From NCBI GenBank assembly GCA_021018995.1, contig CM037596.1:104763416-104827415 (forward strand): a DNA stretch of 64,000 nt, given 5' to 3'. The notes under the pieces were generated by a model. The model worked only from the letters and a program-made list of their open reading frames with translations. It was not told the origin of the DNA and made no database searches. Source of the stretch: Chloranthus sessilifolius. Taxonomy: Eukaryota; Streptophyta; Magnoliopsida; Chloranthales; Chloranthaceae. Positions 43,917 to 55,288 of this stretch are shown here, one piece after another (positions within the stretch are counted from its first letter, which is position 1; every line of letters begins with the position of its first letter). The position numbers and the translations under genes are program-made.

Positions 43917-45842
43917 AATTTTATTTTGTTTTAACTAGTATAATTTCGATGTTAAAAAAAAATCATTGAGCCTCTTTACCCTTGAATTTCTTGCTTATTG
44001 GTTATTATTCTGTGCAATGAGGACATAGCACTACTTAGGTTTGGGGGTGTTGTGCTTAATGCGTGCATGATTCATATTCTTTAACTTTTATATCTTGTGT
44101 TGATCACCCATTGTTTAAAATACACCTTCAATACCATTTTTTGTCAAAAAAAAAAATCATCACTCTTTATTTTTGGTGTAGTTTTTAAACTTTAGTCACT
44201 GATGCATGTAAAATTTTAAATTTTAAATATTCATGCCATGATAAAATTGTTGTTATTTAGGATAATTAACTCTATTGTGCACATTTAAAGATTAGTTTGA
44301 ATTTTATGCCTAGAAAAGTTTTTACACTTTTGTCGTGCTTAGATCCAGAAATCAAAAGATTAGTTCAAATTTGAAATTTTAAGATCCTAAGAAAGACTAA
44401 AACCCGTGAGCTTTAGAACTTTTTTCTCGTTCTTAATGAGTGCTAACTTGGTTTGTCTATTTTGTATTGTTTTATATCATTGCGCTAAAACTCATTGTGT
44501 TTAAACTAAAAACAAATAGGCATTATTATCATCTTGAAAGGAAATAATCAAAGGCCATATTTGGCTCGTTTGAACCTACAACGCCCCACTTTATACTAAT
44601 TTACCTTTTAGCACCCCTTTGAGCCTTATTGAAAAATTTTGTCCTAAATATTTCTTGTTAAGTTATATTAACCATACCCCACACCAATTTGAAAAATGTA
44701 AAACCTTAACCTTCAATCTCTGAGAAATTTGAAGGGAGAGATAAGAAGAAGAGAAGAAGCAGAGAGGCATGGTACTAATGCTTGCATGGAGCATATGACA
44801 GAAATATACTTTAAAAGGGGGAGAGAAAAAGAAAAGCAAAGAAAAATATAAATATGTGCAAGAGGAAGAAAAATGAGAAAAAAAAGTGAAAAACATGAGA
44901 TAGTGTGTAAAAGAAAAAGAAGGAATGAAAAGAAGAGGATTGAGAAAAAGAAAAATTCTGAAAAATTCGAAAAAAAAAAGTGTGAAAAATGAAAAAAATC
45001 AAATATAATATTTTTCTAGTTTCTCAGAGAAATTTGAATCCAATTTTCCTTTCTCCCATAACCTTCACCCAAACCTCATTACAACCTTAAAAAAGGCCTT
45101 CGTGATTCGATCTCAGTTGGTAAATGCCTTATGGAGAGTGATAATACAATGACTATGGTACTTGGTATAACATGCTTAAGATACAAATATCATCCCTTAT
45201 GAGATTATTTTTAAAATTCTTTGACGCACCGTATTTCTTATATCATGTGAGATCTTTTAATTCTTATTGTAATTCCATCTTCCATGTGAGTGAAAAAGTA
45301 AATCAGTCATCGGAGAGATTATGTTTTAAGTGTATACCTAAGGTGAGGATTGAGTCGAGACTTGGGATCCGATGATTTGCGATTTGGATTATCCAACGAT
45401 GAAACGATTTAAGCATTGGTACATGCATACACGACACTCTAGGCATAACTGAAAGATTGGTCTAAGGATTAGATCATTGGGTTAATTGGAATAAGTAACA
45501 GTGGAATTATCATAGCATCGGTATTTAAGAATGAACATTTGCATGTTGAAATGATTACAGGTTTTTTATTTTAAAGGTATATATATTATATAAACCGATT
45601 TCTGAAAACTCTTTTATCGATGGTTTTAAAAACTGTTTTTAGAAGTTTGTGGGTATCTTCACTGTAAACCCTCAGGAGACGTAACTCCTCCACTAGGGAT
45701 CACCTAGGGGTTTAAAGGCTTATTGCATATGCTAAATATAACTGTGCTCCCTACGAAAGTGGCATTTATTATTTTCTTTAGGTTGTTAGTTTATTTTTTG
45801 ACATATTTATCATTCTCTTTGCTCGAGGAATAACAAATTGTA
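43917..45842 (+). other. element A distal internal region, non-coding
   Basis: Continuation of element A after the C insertion. It contains TTTGGGGGTGTTGTGC (about 44040) and a purine-rich tract (44735-45000). Blocks such as GTAACTCCTCCACTAGGGAT are shared with element B in the opposite orientation. No reading frame. Confidence 0.7.
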
Positions 45843-45853
45843 GGTTGGGGGTT
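45843..45853 (+). promoter_or_regulatory. element A polypurine tract
   Basis: GGTTGGGGGTT immediately before the TGATCTGTGTCG start of the 3' LTR. Confidence 0.65.
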
Positions 45854-46117
45854 TGATCTGTGTCGAAATATGACTATATTTCACACCGTAATACCTACAT
45901 TTAGCCATCCGATGACAGAATTTGACGATTGTTATTTAGTTTTAGTAGTTTCAGGTGTTCGTAACCGCTGGATCTTGTAAGAGTATAAAAGAGCATAATT
46001 AAGGACAACATGAAATCATTGGACCATAGAGCTAACGGAAACACCAAAATCTATGGAAGAATCGATTCATCCAGCCATTGTTGGAGAGAGTTAAATTGTC
46101 ACATGTTTACCTCAATC
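45854..46117 (+). repeat. element A 3' LTR, truncated after ~265 bp
   Basis: Matches the start of the 5' LTR (21643 onward) through CACATGT.TACCTCAATC, then switches abruptly to unrelated sequence. The missing ~1.5 kb is not found further on. Confidence 0.8.
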
Positions 46118-46527
46118 AATATGCCTTGCCGAATACGTATACTTGGTTGGGTGTCACGTGGCGAGTTGGGTTATTGGGCTCGGGTTCATGTACAACATGC
46201 ACAAATGTGCTTACACTCTACATAGGGTATGAGTTGAGACTTAATGTGCTTAGCACATACCCCCAATGAGGCCACGATATGTAGGTCAAATGTTTGACTC
46301 GGGTCAAATCAATTAAAAGGTCGCAAATTCGTCAAGGTCAACGATTAAACTTTTTTGAAATTTTCGGGTTATTACAGAGTGCTTCCATCTGTCGTCCCAA
46401 TCGGGCGATGTCATCATGTTCATGCACTTCATGTATAGGCACTTCCCGATGACCACCACATCTAGGCGCCATGGTATAAAAATGATCCCTGGATCTTAAT
46501 GCTTTGATACCAACTAATGCAACGCTA
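46118..46527 (-). mobile_element. deleted gypsy fragment: gag start fused to an LTR start
   Basis: On the minus strand there is a tRNA-iMet-type primer site TTGGTATCAAAGC (46501-46513), then a gag start (MAPRCGGHREVPIHEVHEHD.. from 46472, 31-32 codons). At 46376 this is followed at once by TGTAATAACCCGAAAATT, an LTR start of gypsy type, running to about 46118. Everything between early gag and the 3' LTR is missing, so it is an internal-deletion derivative. Confidence 0.7.
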
Positions 46528-47100
46528 GCCACAACCTTCCACTAGATTTGTAGATTCTAAACAGAAATGTCAGATCTCTAATGGGCATCCACATTTCTTG
46601 TTGATTCACATGAATACCAAGATAAACGGGAAACAAGGATCTCAAAAGACCTCAAAATATTTTAATATTCAAATAATAATAATTTTCGTCTAGCATCCAT
46701 TAAATAGAAGAAAAAGCAAAATTTATTGAAAATATCAAAAACGAGATAAGACTACAGAAGGAAAGATATTTTCGCTAGAATCTAGCCATAATCAAAACGA
46801 ATCGATTCTGATTTGTAATACCCCGAAAATCGCAGAAGAAATTATTTCCTAAAATAGCAAAATTCAGGCTTTAAACGAAAAAATTTGCCTTTAAAATGTG
46901 GACCTCACAGCAAAGCAGTGACTTTTGACCGTTTAAGCATTTCCGTTCCAAAATGGGCCTTCTCGCAATTTACTGACGTTTAGGATTTCTGCTAGTACCT
47001 GGCCCAAAATTCTACTAACCACTACTTTGTTAACCTCGAGTGAACTTATATCGATCCAGGGCCTCCATGGATTAATCCGTTATGATTTACACTGCATCAC
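46528..47100. repeat. gypsy LTR fragments
   Basis: 46528-46814 is the remnant LTR next to the minus-strand primer site, with no LTR start found. TGTAATACCCCGAAAATCGC at about 46815 looks like the start of a different, + strand LTR that fades out by about 47100. Confidence 0.45.
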
Positions 47101-48065
47101 ATATATTTTGATATTCAGTGTCTACCATAGTAGTTGATGGTAGGTTTGAGAAAGACACCTCAAACAAGAACAATGCAAAGTAGGCAAAGTGGAGACAAGC
47201 AAGTGGTGTATTGTATGATCAACAAGTGTCACTCCGACTGAAGAAACTGTTTTTCTAAAATGACGGTAATGTACTAAGTGTTGGGCAACGAAGAAGAAAC
47301 TAGAAGATAGTTCATATAATTCATATGTGTAAGCTAAGGTGGGTGCATGGAGTAATAAGAAATGATAAAATTAAGAATGAGCACCTACAAGGAAGTTCAG
47401 GAGTACCCCAAATAAAAGAGAAAATAGGAAACATTAATTGAGATAGGTTGCTAATTCCCTTTGAAAACTTGAAATAGCATATGTACTAAGGGCAGAAATG
47501 ATAGTAACACTCGGCGGCGGGAGAAGAGGAAGAGGAAGTCCATTATTTTTATTTTTATTTTTATCTTTATAGTTAATGGAGTTGGAGGGTCCCGCCCTTT
47601 TATTAAAAAGATGAAAGATTATATACGATATTAAATACAAATCAAATCCTCACTCACGCGAGAGTCAAGGAGTCAAAAAGGGTAGAAATGTTATAACTAA
47701 ATCATTTAATAATATCATCTATATTCATTCCGATTCAGGCAAGGAGGTAGGCACTATGAGGCCGTCCACTATTAGCATGAGGAGAATTCTCTCTAGCTAT
47801 GGGGAGGGAGGCAGCACCCTAGGCAAAGAAAAAAATATAATAATTTTCAAATTCTAAGTAAAATTCTTCGGTAATCTGGACTTGAATCTGCGACCTTGAC
47901 GTGTTTGACTTGTTGACTAAGTTCCTAAGGATGTGATGGTTTTAAATTTCTGATAGAGATTCATGTCAAGGACCCATCAACCGATGTTCACGTGCTCTGA
48001 CTACTTCAAATAAGACAATTTAGATCATTTTCAGTCCTAATCTTACAGACTATATGGTGCTACGC
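47101..48065. other. intergenic, nothing recognisable
   Basis: No ORF with protein-like composition. Short AT-rich runs, and a (TTTTTA)n-like stretch at 47545-47575. The end, 47990-48065 (CACGTGCTCTGACTACTTC...), resembles 50265-50300. Confidence 0.4.
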
Positions 48066-48450
48066 ATGACCCCATCGGTAAGCTTTTGTTTGGAGGGGAA
48101 GAAAACTCAAGTCTTAAAGCCCAAGACGACTAACGGTGTTTCTAGGAAAGGGTTTTCTATTGTTCTCAAAAATATAAAAAATATATATATAATAAAATAA
48201 AAGGAAACGAGTTTTCTATTTAAAAGCCCTTCAGTTTTTCCAAGATAACTGCGATAATGCCCTTGCCACTTTGACTTAATGGGTGGTGGGTGTGAAGCCC
48301 CAGACCCACATGCCATAGTATTGGCCGATGTGGGACTATTAGAATGGGTTTGCAATAACAAGTACGGAATGCTTTCTGGGCTATCTTACAGTGTGAGTAT
48401 TATACAAGAAAATGCATATTTTTATAGTTTTGAAGGTATAGCTTGTTGCC
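48066..48450 (+). promoter_or_regulatory. duplicated remnant of the GLR promoter
   Basis: GGTGTTTCTAGGAAAGGGTTTTC, TTTAAAAGCCCTTCA, ATAATGCCCTTGCCACT, GGAATGCTTTCTGGGC and the ATTATACAAGAAA.. block occur in the same order as at 54555-54840, directly upstream of the intact GLR. No GLR exon follows here. It is probably a leftover of a neighbouring tandem copy whose coding part has been lost. Confidence 0.65.
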
Positions 48451-49135
48451 CCCATTTGCCATTACCTAGGGAGGGTAAGTTTTGTATATGATATTGGTGC
48501 AAATCTTTGCCCATTAGACTTGATTGATCATACCAAACTATGAGCTGTTGACCATCCGATCCAGATGACCTAGGCTCACCAACGTCTAAGAGGTGGGGCA
48601 CATACCCAAAAACTCTCTCTCACTCTAATCTGTTCAATGATTCGAGATTTGGTAACTACACTACTATTGCTGTAAATAAACAAACTTAAAGGAGTCCACC
48701 ATCTGTAATAGAAATTTAGAACGTACTTAGCGGCGGCTCAACAACTATTTTAGAATCTACATTAGCAGATAGATACAGAGTTTATAATTTTAAATGAGAT
48801 CGAACAAATATCACTCTATATATGTCAGCATATTGGGCGGGACTCAGGTTGATACGTATCGGCCAAACCCACCGATATTTAGGCACCTTTTATTTTAAAA
48901 TAATAAAAAAAATCTCAAAACATAAAAGAAAAAAAAAAAGGTAAATAAATTCAAAAACTGCAAAGAGTTATTCTTAATTATCTCGTTAGCATCACACTAC
49001 CCAGCCTGATAATGGAGCGAGCATAAAGGCTTTGAGCGTAGCAAACTAGACACATGCCCTTATTATTATACTTAATTTTCCTGAAAATAGGCCCGGGAGT
49101 TAAGAGACCTGTAATGGTGGCCCAAACCCGACCCG
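48451..49135. other. intergenic, nothing recognisable
   Basis: AT-rich without credible ORFs or repeats other than a poly(A)-type run near 48930. Confidence 0.4.
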
Positions 49136-49299
49136 CACTACAAAAAAAAAGACTATTAGCAGCAGCTATAAACTGCTTTTATTAACAAAAACATTGCTGC
49201 TAATATCCTTGTCGTTAATAGTCTTATAATTTTTTTTTGTAATAGCAGCACTTTTTGGCTATAAAAAACTGCCGCTAATAGTCTTATTTTTTTTTAGTG
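49136..49299. mobile_element. CACTA-like MITE, copy 1 (164 bp)
   Basis: Starts CACTACAAAAAAAAAGACTA and ends TTTTTTTTTAGTG. Inverted repeats extend inward (GACTATTAGC.GCAG with CTGC.GCTAATAGTC). The interior carries further GCAGC/GCTGC inverted segments. The CACTA start and purine-rich end fit a CAC-type MITE. A clean 3-bp duplication was not found (CCG / CGG flanks). Confidence 0.7.
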
Positions 49300-51268
49300 C
49301 GGGAGCTGGTGGAGACTGAATGAACCCCCGCCAATTATCTCCACTCTCTGTAGCAGTCGTGGTTTTTGTTTCAATTTCCCAAACCAAAACTGAAGTACCG
49401 AAACCGGAAAAAACTAGTTCAGTTCTGTTTCGATTCCTTTTTCGAATTATTTCTATTATTTCTATTTTTTTAATCATTTTTTCAGGTTTATCAATTTTTT
49501 CGGTTTCTTTGGTTTTCTAATTCTACCTTATCTGTTTTCGGTTTCCGCACCCAAAACCGAACCGAAAACAATTATGTTCGGTTTCAAATCGGTTTCGGTT
49601 CGGGGGTATTTTCAATTTCCCACACCGAAACCTGAAAAAACTAGTTCAGTTGGGTTTCGGTTCCAGTTTTAGATTTTTTTCTTTTTTTTCAATAAAGGCA
49701 ACATGGATACTCCATTTTTTGCAACGTACCCTTATCGGATACCGATACTTGAGGGATACAGCTGCATGAGTATCCCGGACGTTTCCCAAAAAAAAAATTA
49801 AAGGAAGACACCAGATTGGGAGTTTGTGATTTAGGATTTTTCATAAAAGAAATCAAATGAGCCTACCTAGGAACCTACTAGCATGCAGCCTACCTATTTG
49901 AAATCAGTCTCGATAAGTTTTTTGGTTTCTTTTTCGTTTTCTTTTTTCTTACGTTTATTAACCTAAAATATAACTAAAAATATATTAAAAAATTATTTTT
50001 AAATACGTATACCCTCGTATCATTACCTGAGCTTTTGATAATTGTCGTATCGTCGTACCCGTATCGTATCGTACCCGTGTTTGTACTTCTTAGTTTTCCA
50101 ATCATTTTTCGGATTTATCAGTTTTTTCAGTTTTAGAATCCTATCCAATCAGCTTTCTATTTCCGCCACCCAAAACCAAAACCAAACCAAACTGGAATCA
50201 GTTCGATTTTGAAACGGTCTCAATCCAATTTGGTTTGGTCGGTTTTTCGGCGGGTTCACGTACTCTGAGTGCTTCGAATAAAACAATTTAGATTATTTTC
50301 CTTCCCGATCTTTTACACTGTAGATCTTGAGATCGTGAGCGTATCATCAAACGATCTATTTTTCATTCCACATGCCAAAAATTTCAAAAAGTGAACATGA
50401 TCTCGGCATACCATTAGACGTGGTTCACATACACTTTTTGGAATGTGTGCCACATGAAATCAACATTTAACCATCAAATGATAGGCCCATGGTCTCAGGG
50501 TCTATTGTGTGTTGAAGATTGGGACAAAATAGGACCTCCATCTTCTGATTCAAAGTAATCAACAATTTTAGCTTGTGAAACCCAAGTTGCAAAGAAAGAG
50601 TTCCAAGGATACCTAAATTTTATATCAAGAGATCTTTATTTAGCCCAACGAGGTAAGCAACAACTGGGCTCTTGTTTTATTTTGGGCTCCAGATGTAGGA
50701 GTGAGAAGACTATATTAAGTGTTAAACGCATCCCTTGATTCTTGACTCTAACCTGACTCGACCTGTTAACGTCCATATCGAACCCGATCCAATTAAAAAT
50801 TCCGATTGAGACCTCACTTAAATCCCACTTGCTAGTAACACGCGGACCTAACCAACGTGTGGTTGGCGCAATAATGAGACCACCTCCTCCTGAAACGGAG
50901 GTTCGGCGTTTAAATCCCACCTTTTGTTGGCCACTAGTAAGGACTTTTACCTATTAACTGGTACCTGAGACTTAGTCTGGTGCTCCAAGAGGCCGGATAC
51001 CACTTTCAGATTGGGTTAAGGTCGAGTTTTGGAGCCCAACCTGTTTATGTAACAAATCAAAATTTTCAACCCAAGCTGCAAGGCTGGCCTCTCGTCTTAA
51101 TTTCTATCATCAAAACCAATGTTACTTGATTCACTCCTCCGCTAAGTTTGAATTTGGATTCATAATGTATGATTCGCTTATCCAAGTGAACGTTGTTTGC
51201 TAGGGATAGGATGAGTTTTATACAAAATAAAAATATTCACGTATATATGTATATATATATATATATAT
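49300..51268. other. intergenic; GGTTCGGTTT-type repeats
   Basis: 49340-49680 and 50095-50260 are CGGTTTCGGTTCGG / CCGAACCGAAA-rich repeats, also present at 63610-63780. 49730-50090 is rich in GTATCG/GATACC. 50262-50560 resembles the GLR intron 2 sequence at 59810-60085. No gene. The minus-strand ORF at 50636-50920 has no recognisable protein features. Confidence 0.45.
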
Positions 51269-51646
51269 GGAAAAGGCTTCCGTCCTTTATAGGAGGATGG
51301 TCACCATCCTCCAACCTTTCACGTAGAGTTTCACGTGGCACCTAAAACACTTATTGGGTGTCACGTAGACCTTGGGTGCATTGCTTAGATCATTTTTGAA
51401 AAAAATAAAATGTAAAAACTCATCTCCAACGTGTATATTTTGAACCGTGAAATGTGAATCAATAAAAATCGTCAAACTTTGACTTGTAGGTTTAAAAAAA
51501 AAAATTCAAATTTTTTTGTTTAATATTAATCTAAACTGTCCACCTGTGCTCCGCATGACACCCAAAAAGTATTTTAGGTGTCACATGAAGCTCCACGTGG
51601 ATCTTAGAAGACGGTCACCGTCCTCCATTGGAGGACCTAACCAGCT

Positions 51647-51718
<72 letters not shown>

Positions 51719-52095
51719 CTGATTAGGTCCTCCAATAGAGGACGGTCACCATCCTCCAAGATTCTCATGGAGCTTCACGTGGCATCCAAAACATTGTTTG
51801 GGTGTCATGTGGAGCACAAGTGGCTCGTATAGATTAATATTAAAAAAAAAAAAATTGAAAAAAACTTTTTAAACCCACAAGTCAAAGTTTGATGGGTTTC
51901 AATGATCCATATTTCACGATTCAAAAAACACATGATGGAGATGGGTTTTCAAATTATTTTTTTTACAAAGATGATCTAAGCAATGCACCCGAGCTTCACG
52001 TGACATCAAAACAATATGTTGATGGCCACATGGAGGTCCACGTAGATGCTTGAAGGACGGTGACCGTCCTCCCATGGAGGATGGAGGCCTTTTCC
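51269..52095. mobile_element. 827-bp foldback element with ~385-bp arms
   Basis: The arms (about 51269-51652 and 51718-52095) are imperfect inverted copies: GGAAAAGGCTTCCGTCCTTT against the complement of GGAGGATGGAGGCCTTTTCC, and CTTTGACTTGT(A/G)GGTTTAAA in both. The loop is (TA)n followed by (GA)n (51651-51718). Each arm also contains GAGGACGGTCACCGTCCTC-like self-complementary stretches. The flanks are (TA)n, so a target duplication cannot be read reliably. Confidence 0.8.
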
Positions 52096-52955
52096 ATATA
52101 TATATATAATTATGTGTGAGTTGTAGGCTATAATATATAACAATTACATTTAAATTATGTTACGGGTTTCGAATATTCTGAACAGCTTTTTTTTGTGAGA
52201 AAGAAAAATCAACCATCGTGTAGGCAGGTTCTCCAATCTTGGGTTGGGCCACAAGAGCAAACCGAACCACGAGTAAGTTCGCCCATCTTGGCCTAGCCAA
52301 TTAGGTCTCCACATCCAATAGGCGCTTAAATGGGAATACCATAATATGGTCTTCCCACTCTTACCCATTCATGGGAGGCAAATGACCTCATCGGTAAGCT
52401 TTTGTTTGGAGGGAAGAAGGCTCATTTAGTAGCTTCTGAGCTTTGCCCGAGAAAGCTCAGAAAATCACTACTTCAGTTTCTGTCTAGAAAGGCAGAAACT
52501 AGCTTTACAAGAAAAGTGACTTTTTTTTGAAATGTTCTTGAGTTATTAAGAAAGTCATTTCCCTCTCATTTCTAACATTTTCTTCTATTCTACACTTTCT
52601 CAAGAAAATATCAAAAAGTGTATTATATTCTTTTGCACACTATAGCCGCACGTATTTATATCATTCAGCTAAGCGATTATATTGATCGGATGATCGTCAA
52701 AATTTATAAGCATCAAATTGGTAATGTATTGATGACTTTTGTTAGGTAGATTATCAGAAAATCACTTCAAACGTGAGTTCTTTTATGCAGTTGTTACTAC
52801 GTTATGTGTGTTAAAAATATATGAATAAGTAGTGTTGATATAAGGCTACCTTCATTATATACTAGCAAACAAGTAGCATATTTGATTATGCTATTACATA
52901 CAAAATTATGGCATAATATAAACCATAATAATTTTAAAGTTTATAAAAGTTCAAA
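52096..52955. other. intergenic with a short copy of the GLR upstream repeat
   Basis: GACCTCATCGGTAAGCTTTTGTTTGGAG (52388-52415; compare 48068-48095) is the left end of the duplicated GLR promoter block, here separated from the rest (54555 on) by about 2 kb. No ORF is supported. Confidence 0.4.
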
Positions 52956-53237
52956 CTAATATGCGAGAGGAGAAGAGACACCGTCGTCGTCGTCGTCACC
53001 ATCAGACGAGTGGGTGGAAGTCGCACCGCATCCCCCCTCAATTGTACATTTTCCCTCTGAATGGTCGATGGGGGGTGAGACGTACACTGGTCTATAAAGT
53101 GGTATAAGAACTAGAGCTCGGACATGGCCTCGGCCTATTGGTGGATGATAGGCTGGAACGACTAATGGGGCGAGGACGCAGACTGGTGGTGGTGCAGGAG
53201 CCCTTTGTTGGGCGGGCGCATGAAAGCCTGGGGGCAC
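52956..53237 (-). other. GC-rich proline-rich ORF fragment
   Basis: A locally GC-rich patch in an AT-rich region. The minus-strand frame is Pro-rich (PAQQRAPAPPPVCVLAPLVVP) and ends in an acid run (SDGDDDDDG) made by GTC/GAC triplet repeats before SSPLAY-stop. I do not recognise it. It could be the C-terminus of a transposon-encoded protein. There is no upstream exon or promoter evidence. Confidence 0.25.
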
Positions 53238-54164
53238 AAGTGGGAAAGGAGGGGGTTAGGATTGGGGCTGCTGCTAGATCTCAAAAAATGGCCCTCAAAT
53301 CATGTTGGAGCACGATGCGTGCCATGTGATTGAATGATCATTTTTTTGAGATATGTGTCACGTGGAATAAAAGACCGATTGTCTGATAGCATGCCCATAG
53401 CTTCAAGATCCCCTTGTGTGGAAAATTCAAAAGAAAAAAATCACCATCAATCAAGGGAGCCCACCATCAATCTGATAGGCACCTAAATTAGGGGTGTCCT
53501 TAGTGATTTTCGAGATCACTTGAGTTTAATATATGAGCTGCCACTTTGATGGCTTAAAAGGTAGCACAAGGCTTCCACTTTCAACAGAGTCTAAGAGAGG
53601 TAGATGGTAGACAGCCTTAATCCCATGTAGAGAGACTGATTTCAACACTCGAACCTCTGATCTATCACTTTAGGCGGACAACGCTTTCCATAGGATCAAG
53701 GTCCGACCTCTTGCCATTTTGATGGTTTGATTACTAAAAACATGTGCCACATAGCCTAAATATATGGCAGCCATGGCTCTATCTGCACTTTATAAGCAGT
53801 TGTCTATATTAAAATATTCTTTTCCCATCTTCCTTTAGCTGCAATAGAGAGCTTAGAATCCCAGAGTATAAATTTTTATGTAACAACTTAGCATAGATAG
53901 GCTGCTGCGCTTACTATATCAGAATTGGCAACAGCACCCATATGAAATTGCCATTAAAGACTCTGGTCCCTGTGAAAATAATGTATACCTTTTTTTTAAT
54001 TATCTGATTCCCATTGAGGACCGATGGATCTACCCATAGTTTAATGCAGATGATTCCAATATATATAATAATATGAATATTGAATTTGGTAGTTGAAGCT
54101 TCTTCAGTTAATTTCACTAATGCTAGTTAATTGGATGTTGGCTGGAGCTGGAGCTCGATGAAAA
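53238..54164. other. intergenic, nothing recognisable
   Basis: 53294-53415 has ATCATTTTTTTGAGATATGTGTCACGTGG-type sequence related to repeats at 50340-50480 and 59870-59940. No gene evidence. Confidence 0.4.
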
Positions 54165-54291
54165 CACTACAAAAAAATAAGACTATTAGCGGCAGATTTT
54201 TATAGTTAAACACTGCAAGGATATTAGTAGCTGTTTTTTTGTTAATAGCAACAGGTTTTAGCTGCCACTAATAGTCTTATGTTTCATAATG
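54165..54291. mobile_element. CACTA-like MITE, copy 2 (127 bp)
   Basis: CACTACAAAAAAATAAGACT at the left, and AATAGTCTTATG...CATAATG as a decayed right end. The GACTATTAGCGGCAG / CTGCCACTAATAGTC arms match copy 1 at 49136. More diverged than copy 1. Confidence 0.65.
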
Positions 54292-54539
54292 AGAAATAAT
54301 TTAGTGAGACTCCTTACGTGTTGCGTGTACTATATAGTAGTTCAAACTCAGAAATTAAGCTTTTCATAATAAAATCTTTGGAAAATAAAATGTCCATATC
54401 TCCGGAAAGTGGGGTGAAATTTCGCAGCCCAATAAAAAATCTCCATCGCAGATGAACCTCCGAAAATGCCAGAAAATAATTTTTTCTACAGAAAAGTCTC
54501 ATTTCTTTGGCTCTTGAAAGCGGCCAGTCTTTTAGCCTT

Positions 54540-55062
54540 CATTTTCGAGCGGTGCTATGGTGTTTCTAGGAAAGCGTTTTCTATTTAAAAGCCCTTCATT
54601 TTTCCAAATAATTTCGACAATGCCCTTAACGCGTTTGGGAGGTGCTATGGTGTTTCTAGGATTAAACGCCCTTCATTTTTCCAAATAATTGCGACAATGC
54701 CCTTGCCACTCTGACTTATTTTTCCTTGTTTGCGTCAGATTTTGCGTGTTGACTTGTAAGTAGGGGATGCTTTCTGGGCTTTGTTACAGTGTCAATATTA
54801 TACAAGAAAGTAGATTTTTGTTGTTTTGAAGGTCTAGAAAAAGGTTTGATTATTATATTGGTAAGGGGTACTTTGGGAATCAAGAGAAGTAGGAGAATCT
54901 ATGATCCATGTCAACCAACACATGCATTGAGTTTTATGACTCGGTCCAAAGATCCAGTGGGCTACATATATAAATTTATGCTATTTAATTTCATTGTGCA
55001 TTGTTCAAAGGTTCCCCTAACAAACAAAAATAAAGAGAAGAGAAATAGGTCTCCTTTGCAAA
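54540..55062 (+). promoter_or_regulatory. GLR promoter and 5' leader
   Basis: Contains a local ~95-bp duplication (GGTGCTATGGTGTTTCTAGG twice, at about 54552 and 54640, each followed by CCCTTCATTTTTCCAAATAAT). A TATA box TATATAAA lies at 54967-54974, ~90 bp before the first ATG. The predicted leader is short (about 60 nt) and CAAAAATAAAGAGAAG-rich. The upstream block is shared with 48066-48450. Confidence 0.55.
54967..54974 (+). promoter_or_regulatory. TATA box of the GLR gene
   Basis: TATATAAA, 89 bp upstream of the ATG at 55063, well placed for a transcription start near 55000. Confidence 0.5.
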
Positions 55063-55288
55063 ATGACTCAGCTTCTTCTTCTTCTTCTCCTCCTATTGTT
55101 ACAGAGAACAATGGCTTCTGAGTACATCGGCAGCATAGGCGCCATTACAGACTCGTCATCGAGACGAGGTAAAGAAGAGAAGATAGGCATTGAAATGGCT
55201 ATGGAAGATATCTATAGCTCCACTGGCAATAAGTTGGTGGTGCACATGAGAGACTCTCTACGGGATCCGGTTCGAGCCGCATCTAACG
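55063..55288 (+). CDS. GLR exon 1
   Basis: Encodes residues 1-75 plus one base. The start MTQ is followed by a ten-Leu run built from CTT/CTC codons, a plausible signal-peptide core. A second ATG (55111, [14 protein letters not shown]) would omit it. [13 protein letters not shown] and [17 protein letters not shown] are conserved early ATD motifs. Donor ACG|GTAATT. Confidence 0.8.

Larger units (their letters stand above)
21643..46117 (+). mobile_element. element A: non-autonomous LTR retrotransposon, split by element C, 3' LTR truncated
   Basis: The own sequence of A is 21643-25578 plus 43917-46117. The 5' LTR begins TGATCTGTGCC and ends AAATTGATCA, followed by a tRNA-Asp-like primer site. 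The internal region holds an unrecognised 287-codon ORF, a long non-coding tail and a G-rich tract ahead of a second TGATCTGTGTCG copy (45854). The 3' LTR stops after about 265 bp, where unrelated gypsy sequence begins, so no target duplication can be checked. No protease, reverse transcriptase or integrase is encoded, so it would depend on a partner's proteins. Element B (32264-39963) is a second member of the same family. Confidence 0.8.

Noticed and set aside
50636..50920. Minus-strand 94-aa ORF
   Set aside because: No recognisable domain, no conserved context, and repeat-like sequence around it.
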